From NCBI RefSeq assembly GCF_002234675.1, contig NC_019866.2, positions 647,083 to 711,082 of the forward strand: DNA of 64,000 nucleotides, read 5' to 3'. Shown here piece by piece: positions 56,801 through 64,000 of this stretch (position 1 is its first letter; each line of letters begins with the position of its first letter). The notes below the pieces were generated by a model. That model was not told where the DNA came from. It worked only from the letters and a program-made list of their open reading frames with translations, and did not search any database. This stretch comes from Oryzias latipes (taxonomy: Eukaryota > Chordata > Actinopteri > Beloniformes > Adrianichthyidae). A program made the translations under genes and the position numbers.

Positions 56801-59800
56801 GGCCCCCACAACATTAAAAACTTTTACTGACAGGCCCTCCAGCAAAGGCCACACCCCTTGCTGGAGGGCTTTCCAACAAGCTCACGCCTGATTGGCCAGA
56901 GTGGTTGCCATAGAAACGTTTGAGACCAGCCTCGATTGCATCAGAAGCATAATTAACAGCTTCAATGCACATTTGACGTTTTCAGGGTTGATCCTAAGTG
57001 GGGGCGGGGCTTTAAGTCCATCGGCCAGCGGGACGTGATTGACGTACCAAACTGAGAAAATATCACTGCTGACGCCAACAACAGACGCCTTTCTGGAGCG
57101 GAAATGACCTCTGATGTCAATCAGCCAATGGACTCAAAGCTCCGCCCCCACTAAAGCTCAACTACAAAAACACAAAGTTCTGAATAGAAACTGTAAATTA
57201 AGAAATGAAAAAATAGAAAACAGCAGCTGTTACAGAAAAGGTTTTAGCTTCATAGATTCTTACATTCCTGGAGTTTTCTTTCTAATTTTAGTGCCAGTAT
57301 TTCAAGAGCAACAACCAAAAGACAATTAAAGGAGCAAATAGAACTATTTAGAGCCACAAAAACCGGCCAATCACAGACATGGATGCTGATTGGTCAGAAA
57401 ACCTCCAATCCGCTGCTCCGCTTCACACTTGTAAATGTGTGAACTATTGGCACAAACGTCCCTCCATAACCATCTGGTTCTTCCTTCAGGACCCTCCTGG
57501 GTCACGTTTCACAGGGGGCGGGGCATCACACTCACCTGTGGCGTCTGGCGTCTCTGCAAAAGGCGTGCCCAGGCTAGCCCCGCCTCCCCCGAGAATCCTG
57601 CCATCCGGTTCGTCCAGAGGGGCTCGAGGCGGCAGCTCTGGCGGGAGGGGGTCCATGAGCGGCAGGAAGCCCCCGATGCCCCCGTAACAGACTGGGGAGG
57701 GAGGAGGCGGTGAACGTGCTGCAGAGGAAACATGCAACACCCTTTACCGCCAAACTCACTTTGTGAGAGACGCTCGCCAGCCTCCGGCGTCCCGCTGATG
57801 TCCAGCGGCCCCCGGCAGCCCCCCTCTGCGTCTTCCTGTTCACTGTGGCGGACAGGAAGCAGGGAAAGACTTCAGAACCGACGGTTCTGGAAGAAGAGCG
57901 GATCTGCAGAAAACATGAGTACCTGATGCAGATGGCGTTCCTGATGTCACTAAGCCACGCCCTCATCTGAATGGCGTCTCGGGTTTCGATCACGTACTGC
58001 GTTGAGCCCTCCAGCTGGAAAAAGACGACGGCGAGCAGAAACACAAACGTTTTCACATCAAAGACCAACGTTCAGGTTGGATCTTTTTTGGGAAATAAAG
58101 ATGAAACTTTTGATCTGCTGGTTTGTGGTCGATGCGTCCGTCACCGACAGACGCCGCGCCGGCATCGACCCGCTTGGACCTGAGCGGAATCCGACTCACC
58201 TGCAGCAGGAAAGTGTTCTCCTTGTCCGGGACCTCCAGCGCCGTGGTGCTCCTCACCTCCGTGATGGAGCAGCAGTGGACGGTCAGCCGGGGCTTTGAGG
58301 CCTGGGGAGTCAGACGTGGGCGGAGTCAGAGCAGAAGCCATCGAGTTCCGTTCGCTCTGACGAGAACTTACTTTAGGAGGGATGAAGAACTCCAGGTAGT
58401 ACTCCTCTCCCCGCTCTCCCCCCTCCCTGTCCCTCGCTCTGAGGACGAGGCGACATTTATGCCAGCGCCCCCCGCTCCAGGGCACGTTCCCCCCGCTGGC
58501 GAGGAGCGGCGCCTGACTTCCTTGGCTAGCGGCGGTCGGCGACGTTGCCACGCTGTTGCTGTCCGTGCCGTGGTGCAGGAGGCCAAAGGAGAAGCCGGAG
58601 AAGGCGTGGCTTCCTCCCAGCTCCTCGCTGGAGGAGCTGACACTGACTCCGCCTTCCCGCATCAGCCGGCCCACCTTCCTCTGAGGACCCGCAGCGGCGG
58701 CGCTGCTGGGGGGCAGCATGGAGGAGGGGTTGGAGCCGGCGGGGGGTGGCAGGAGGACGGGAGGGGGGGACCGGGACAGCCGCAGTTTCTCCAGACGATG
58801 GCTCCACTTGTCCTTCTCCCCCCCCTCACCGTTGCTCCGCCGGCGGTCCCGGGCGGCGTCCGACAGAGACAGCGAGGTGGCGCTGCTGGAGGAGGATGGG
58901 GGCAGTGAGGATGAGGAGGAGTGAGGAAGAGAGAGAGGCATGGAGAGGGACACCGGCATGGAGGAGGTGGGGGTGGGGGGCTGCGTGGCGGAGGTCCTTT
59001 TGGTGGTGGGACCCAGGCCGGCGTCCTGCACCCCCATGGTGTAGCTGTAGCTGGGGGAGAGCTGGTTCTGACCCGAGTCGCTGGAGGAGCTCCTCCAGTG
59101 CAGGATGCCGCGCACGCTCCCGCGCACGCTGCGGCCCACGCTGCGCAGGGAGAAGCGCTTCTTCAGTTTGTTTTTGGAGGAGATGGGGGTCTCTTTACAC
59201 GAAACCGCGGAGGGGGAGGGGTCCTGAGGAAAGGGGTCGGCCTCCCCGGACTCCTGAGGCTCCTCCCCGATGGAGGCCACACCGGGCCAGCTGTCCTCGT
59301 CGGGCCCCTCCCCGTTCCCGGGGCTGAACGTGACGCCCCTCTCCTCCCGTCGCCCGTTGTTGCCCCCCACCGAGGAGCAGCACGACGAGGACGACGATGG
59401 GGGGAGGGCCTGTCCGTGGGAGTCCTGGAACTTGTCCCCGCCGCGGTTCTCCAGAACCAGCCGTGCCGGTTCGGGTCGGGATGAGGCCTGGGGCGGGGTG
59501 GCCCCCGCCGCTGCAGATAAAGGCGAAACCTCCTCCTCTTCCAGCGAGGTGGCGTCCGACGGGGGGGCCCAGCTCACCATGTCGTTGCGGCTGGGCGGCG
59601 GCCCCCCCTCCAGCTCGCTCTGGAAGTGGCGCACAAAGCGGTCGGTGAAGCGGCGGCAGAAGGCGGCGGCCGAGTCGGTGCTGTAGTGGGGGTTCTCCAG
59701 GAGGAACGCCCGGAAATGGCGAGCAAAGTCCCCCGCCGCAACTCGCGCATGGAGCTCACAGAACTCGGTCCAGCTGAGGGAGGGGGACGGGGACGGTGTG

Positions 59801-59988
59801 GGGGTGTCCGAAAGGGAGGAGGGGTGAGTCTGGGATGGAGGGCTCACGAGAGGTGGGAGAGGGGGGGGGCGGGGGGATAGCGGCAGCAAAGACGGCGACG
59901 GGGGGGACGGAGACGGGGAAGGCGAGGGCGGTAAAGGGGAGGAGTTTGTAGCCCTCGGGCTGGGGGGGGTCAAAAGAGAACCGTTCAT
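53806..59988 (-). CDS. sh2b1: SH2B adaptor protein 1
   Basis: Eight coding exons on the minus strand: 59988-58372, 58301-58200, 58014-57923, 57842-57760, 57691-57536, 56692-56481, 55765-55591 and 54110-53806. They sum to 2742 nt, 913 residues (human up to 756). A Pro/Ser-rich N-terminus precedes the dimerisation domain at about 71-127 ([20 protein letters not shown], then [10 protein letters not shown]). [20 protein letters not shown] is the conserved basic/nuclear-localisation segment. The PH domain runs about 507-600 ([12 protein letters not shown] to [12 protein letters not shown]). The SH2 domain is at about 704-800 with [17 protein letters not shown] and [19 protein letters not shown]. 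The C-terminus ends [11 protein letters not shown], like the long human isoform ending PRAINNQYSFV. The adaptor binds JAK2, insulin and leptin receptors and dimerises. Introns are all GT/AG. A probable 5' noncoding exon ends at 62,055. Confidence 0.97.
55158..55245. repeat. Imperfect palindrome in the last sh2b1 intron
   Basis: Left arm CCGTTGCTTCCTGATACGGG (55,158-55,177) pairs with CCCGTATCAGGAAACAACGG at 55,226-55,245 with one mismatch; the stem continues into CGCCG/CGGCG. The loop is about 35 bp. It could be a small foldback element or a structured intronic RNA. Confidence 0.7.
55910..55978 (-). other. tRNA-like relic
   Basis: The reverse complement contains TTAAGCAGAGCG (A-box like) and GGTTTGATTCC (good B-box). 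The acceptor stem does not form convincingly, so I treat it as a tRNA-derived relic or SINE head and not as a working tRNA. Within a sh2b1 intron. Confidence 0.4.
56039..56140. repeat. 32-bp tandem repeat, three copies
   Basis: Three identical units containing GGCGGGGCCAACCTCGACCA and CCGAGGGTCGAA, followed by a partial fourth (GGCGGGGCTTGACC). In a sh2b1 intron. Confidence 0.9.
56757..56922 (+). repeat. Dispersed CCAAT-ended repeat, copy 2
   Basis: Shares ACGGACCAATCAGAT, AGTAGGTGGAGCCT and GTGGTTGCCATAGAAACG in order with 22,430-22,570. The middle contains an extra self-complementary CCCTCCAGCAA/TTGCTGGAGGG pair. Within a sh2b1 intron. Confidence 0.7.
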
Positions 59989-62055
59989 CTCTAGGCCGGC
60001 CAGCTGAGCTGCACTTCAATCACAAATAAAGGGGGCGTGGCAACGAACGGCGGCAAACACAGAACGCCTAAAGTCGCACGGCACCCCCGGTCTAAAACCA
60101 AGACGAGGGGCGGACCCCCACAGGACGCGGTTGAAGGGGGCGGAGACCTGCAGCTGTCTGCTACATCCTCTGGTCCTGGAGCAGGACGGGGAAACGATGA
60201 TGATGATGATGATTCACGAGGAGCGTCCCGTCTTCATCCTCTGACATGCGGCCGGAGAGGCGGAGAATCATCCTGCAGAAGAGACCAAAAGAGATTCAGA
60301 GAATCTGAAGAAATCTCTGTGTGTCGGGGACTAAACGACGCAGAAAAGTCACTGCGTTTGGGGGGGTAGATGTCCTGAAGACAACCATGTTCTCTTCTGC
60401 AGAAAAGGGGCGGGGCTAAATTCAACAACAATAGAATTGATCTGAACCAACAGAACTGGACAGATTGATAAAATCTGTTTCCTATTTGTGTTCATGAGTG
60501 ATAATAATTCTAAACATTAGCTCCTCCTCCTTTCAGGTTAAACAATGACACGCTTTAAGGAAATGAATCCAGTCGGTTCCGTGTTCCGGCTGTGAACGTC
60601 AGCCCAACAGAACTCCGGACTCTCTACCTGCTCAGACAACCTGTGGACCCGCAGGTCCTGACTGAGCTGGGATGGAAGGACCGCTCTGAGAACCGCAGAG
60701 AGGAAAACACGGCTTCACCTGGAGATCAGAGACGTCTCAGAGCTGACTGCGAGCGCCGGCGAAGACCCCAGGACGCGTTCCCGCCCTCCTGCTCCTCTAC
60801 CGCTGACTGCTGATGACAAGACACGAGCGATAATGCTCACCTCTCTCCACTGGAGTAAGCCTGCCCTCATTTCCCAGCATCCCTTTGTTTATCCTGTGTC
60901 TCACTAGCTTACAGCCCCTCACACCCCCATGCTAACATTAGCGGTGCTACAGAAATGGCAGCAACATGGCATCTATGCAGCCGTCCAGCTTAGATCCAGA
61001 TTCCAGCTCGAGCAGGAGAACAAAGACGTTCTGGATCTGTCTGTCTGATCAGAAAGGGGCGGAGCAGGAAGCTTACGGCCCGCCCTTGTTGGTCACACAC
61101 CTACAAGCTTCTTCAAACTGCTTTTTTATCAGCTCCTGATTTACTCTTTGAATAAAAAAATACTCAAACAGCTTGGAGCTTCATTTTCCTCAGACTGGGT
61201 CTATCATGGGGCAGGGGGGCAGATCTGGTCCTATTCGTACCGGGTTCCTCTAGGTTCTGTTCTTAGCCCTCTTCTCTGTCAACAGCATCATCATGACCTT
61301 CTGTCTAGGTTCTGCTGATGAGACGTCTGCTGGTTCCTGCACAGCGTGCAGCTGAGGATCAGAGGCTGACCTTCTCTGAGGACCCGTTCATGTCAGCTTC
61401 AAGAAAAGACGGAATCATTCAGGAGGAAGATCCGTTCAGCCCCGCGTGGCCCTGACCGGGTTCGATTCCTCACTACACAAGTCTATATAAATGTTTTAAA
61501 GATCAGCCGGTTCTGCAGAACTTTGAGAAACATGGAAAGCAGTTTGTTTTTTTTCAATTAGTGCGTAGAAACGCAGGATTTTGATGGTCAAACCGTTTTT
61601 CAGTCCTGATTCAGGGTCAATCAGGACTTTGCCTCCTTCCGGTCCAGTCACAGGTGTAGAGTGTGGAGCAACCAGGTGAGGGCGGTGACCTGGGGAGGTC
61701 CAGGTGAGGGCCGTGACCTGGGGAGGTCCCGCAGATCCTCGCTGCTCTGGACGCTGGAGCTCAGCTGTAGGTTCGCCGCTCACATCTTTTGCTCGTTCAG
61801 CGTCCCACAAACGTGTTAGCCTACTAAGGTTCGATCCCCATGGTCAGCTTTGACTCCCCGTCCCGAGCATCGATATCTGCCCTCCGTGACCACTCCTGTG
61901 TGTTTTTTTTCCCTCTCACCTGTCGCTCACGTGAGAACTTTTCCAATCCCGACGACAAACATTCTCCACGAGCGCAGCTAACTGTTAGCCAGCGGGCTGG
62001 TTATTAATAAACAAGCTAGTCGGCTATCGCCTTTATCGTGACGGAGAGTCGTACC
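59989..62055. other. sh2b1: sh2b1 5' UTR region and first intron
   Basis: An acceptor-like GTGCAG on the minus strand near 60,011 could start the coding exon, and a donor (GTTCAG followed by GTACGA on the minus strand) at 62,055 ends a likely noncoding exon. Between them I recognise no coding sequence, only low-complexity patches such as the GAT-rich run at 60,197-60,212. Confidence 0.4.
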
Positions 62056-62240
62056 TGAACACCGCGGCCCACACCTGGTCACGCGCGCCTGCAGCCCCTC
62101 AGCGCTGCCCCAACCTGCGCGGCGGGACAGACATGAAAGCAGCTGTTGTTGTTGCTAAATATCAATGTCGCCTTAGCTTCTCTGCTCCTGATCTTCTCGC
62201 ACTGGCTCGAGGTCTCGCGGGATCTGCGGAGGGGTGAGCG
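62056..62240 (-). promoter_or_regulatory. sh2b1: Probable sh2b1 noncoding first exon and CpG promoter
   Basis: CpG-rich sequence with several GCGCG motifs lies upstream (minus strand sense) of the splice donor at 62,055. The transcription start cannot be fixed. Inferred from CpG density and the donor. Confidence 0.4.
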
Positions 62241-62427
62241 AGTCCAAACGGCCGCTGATCAGATCAGATCAGACGACGTGAATGACGTTAAAAATGTAAA
62301 ATTAAAAACGTGATGTTCTTCAGCCGAAAAGACAGATTATGGTGTACTTTAATTCAAGTACGAATTCTAAAAATGTTGCTAAAATGGAAAATAAAAGTAT
62401 TTAATTTTTTTTTCTAGATGCGACTTT

Positions 62428-63500
62428 TTTTATTGCACAATTGCAACATACAAAACAAGAAAATACAACAATTATGCACATATGATGTACAATAGAATTC
62501 TGAATACAGAACAAACATGTTACATTCTTTAAAAAATTCTAATTATTAATAACAAACACAAGAGGGAATAAAAAATAAAATGAAATAAAAAAATAAAAAG
62601 AGAAAATGCGAGTCTATGTCAGCAGTCCAAAAGAATTACAAATGTTAATTGTTTTTTGAGCTTTTGTATTTTTTGAAGCAGAAATTAAGTTTAAATATTG
62701 CTGCAGTTCCAGTTTGAACACAAAGAAATCCGTTTTTTATTGGAAAATTTTCTTTTGTGAATATGAAATTTAGCCATAAATAATACCATGTTTACACAAA
62801 AGAAAGCATCTCGGTCTTTGACATCAAAGCTATGAAAACCAAAAAGTACATTTTTATCATAAAGTTGTATGTCAGCAAAAATAGAATCGGTGATAAATTT
62901 GTGAATGTTTTTCCAAAATCTGTATGTAAATTCACAAGACCAGAATAAATGAGAGCAGGTTTCAGGTTGTTTCTGGCAGCAAGTACAGCGCCTTAAATTT
63001 AGTCAAGTAATGCTTTGCTGGATAAAATCTGTGTAGGAGTTTAAAAGAGATTTCTTTGACTTTATTTGTTAAGAAGTATTTTTGTGGTAAAGATCAGACT
63101 TTTTCTATTCAATGTTCGAGGTGAAATTAGCCCAATAAAAGGAAGCTGATGGAACAGAAACTAAATGATCTTGGAACAAAGCTCTGATTTTTGAGTTCAA
63201 CTGTTTAGCGGAAGTGAAGCAGAAACGACCAGAGGGGATTTGAACGCATCAGGAGGATGGAGAGTCAGAGGAGGAGCGCTGTAGAAACCCCTGAATAACA
63301 TGCAAAGCCCAGACGGGACGGCATCAAACACTAATGCAAAGTCTTTGGGAGTTAATGGTATTTTATACTGCATTGTGAATTCTGAGTAGTTATATAATAA
63401 TCCAGGTTCTTTGAATAATTGAGGAAAATTATACCATTATTAACCCAGTTATTTAAAAACAGAGTTTTCCTTTTATAGACAATATTACAGTTAGATACGA
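62428..63500 (-). mobile_element. L1-type LINE 3' fragment
   Basis: The minus strand encodes the end of L1 ORF2: INNGIIFLNYSKN, then RCTCCQKQPETCSHLFWSCE and FWKNIHKFI, followed by NVLFGFHSFD and MAKFHIHKRKFSNKK, in several frames. The CxxC...HLFWxC module is typical of L1 ORF2 C-termini. The 3' end is near 62,428 in an A-rich tail. It is 5' truncated and broken by frameshifts. Confidence 0.75.
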
Positions 63501-64000
63501 CTTAAAATCAGAATAACATTTACAATGACGTCATTACCATAGCTAAAACATTTTGTTACTATACAATAAATTAAGAGTTAGTGTAACCCTTCTGTTGGGG
63601 AAAAAGAAAATGAACATAATTTATTTTGAAATAAATTGTAGAAATTAAGTAATTTTAAGAAAATCCCTTTTTTTAAACACTATCTTGGTCCCAGTGATGT
63701 TGAACTCATATTACTTACATTTTGCTCCATAAAAATATTTAAAAAAATGACTTTAGTTAATTATTTTATGTTGCAATGTCCCCAAGACATTTATTATTAA
63801 AATCTATACTCAAAGCTTCACAGTATTCAAAGGTACATTTCAGCATTTAATTTTTGTTTTAATTCTCATTGGAATTTTCATGTAATATTTAATAAACTGA
63901 TTCTGACTCACTGACAGAAAACAGAGAACTATAAAGAAACAAGTTAAACTGTGTTCTACTCTAAATGCAAGACAAAGAGAAAGAAAAGAGTGATTTTAAT
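63501..64000. other. AT-rich end of window, nothing recognised
   Basis: AT-rich sequence with only short open frames and no family resemblance. Confidence 0.5.

Noticed and set aside
58123-59880. Plus-strand frames of up to 261 codons
   Set aside because: Shadows of the GC-rich sh2b1 first coding exon on the opposite strand.

Overview
The window reads as teleost fish nuclear DNA. Genes are split by short introns with GT/AG borders and phase-consistent joins. Introns are rich in simple repeats, and the mobile elements (PIF/Harbinger, hAT-like and TIR MITEs, L1 and other LINEs, tRNA-derived SINEs, one solo LTR) are of fish type. The species cannot be fixed from sequence alone; the SINE and MITE types look to me like those of medaka relatives, which is a guess.

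Six protein genes can be reconstructed exon by exon, each summing to a whole number of codons: nupr1 (6.4-7.35 kb, +), sgf29 (8.5-14.9 kb, +), nfatc2ip (15.5-21.8 kb, +), spns1 (coding 28.5-32.6 kb, +, with a probable 5' noncoding exon ending at 25,024), lat (36.6-39.4 kb, +) and sh2b1 (60.0-53.8 kb, -). All six human counterparts lie in the chromosome 16p11.2 region, so this is a conserved linkage group with many mammalian neighbours absent from the window.

Region by region: 1-6.2 kb has no recognisable gene but holds a 2.1-kb, 13-bp minisatellite. 6.2-22 kb is gene dense; sgf29 introns hold a LINE-in-L1 nest, a CAG/CTA triplet array and a decayed Harbinger element, and nfatc2ip introns hold a hAT-like MITE and a second, deleted Harbinger. 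22-28.5 kb is non-coding and includes the inferred spns1 promoter with several GTCACGTG motifs and a 2.4-kb TTCCAGAA-rich minisatellite with a 967-bp higher-order duplication. 33-36.5 kb is intergenic with SINEs. 40-53 kb is a repeat-rich gap: a 3.4-kb, 63-bp minisatellite, then a cluster of nested MITEs and a solo LTR. 53.5-62.3 kb is sh2b1 with a 200-bp (GGA)n tract just after its stop codon. An L1 fragment lies near 62.4-63.5 kb.

Functionally the genes cover stress chromatin response (nupr1), H3K4me3 reading in SAGA (sgf29), SUMO-like genome maintenance and T-cell signalling (nfatc2ip), lysosomal lipid efflux (spns1), T-cell receptor scaffolding (lat) and receptor kinase adaptor function (sh2b1). 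They are neighbours by ancestry and nothing here shows co-regulation. I found no convincing new multi-gene system. The most interesting signals are regulatory motifs at nupr1 and spns1, the exon design of lat, site-specific nested transposon insertions, and very long structured repeats inside or beside genes.
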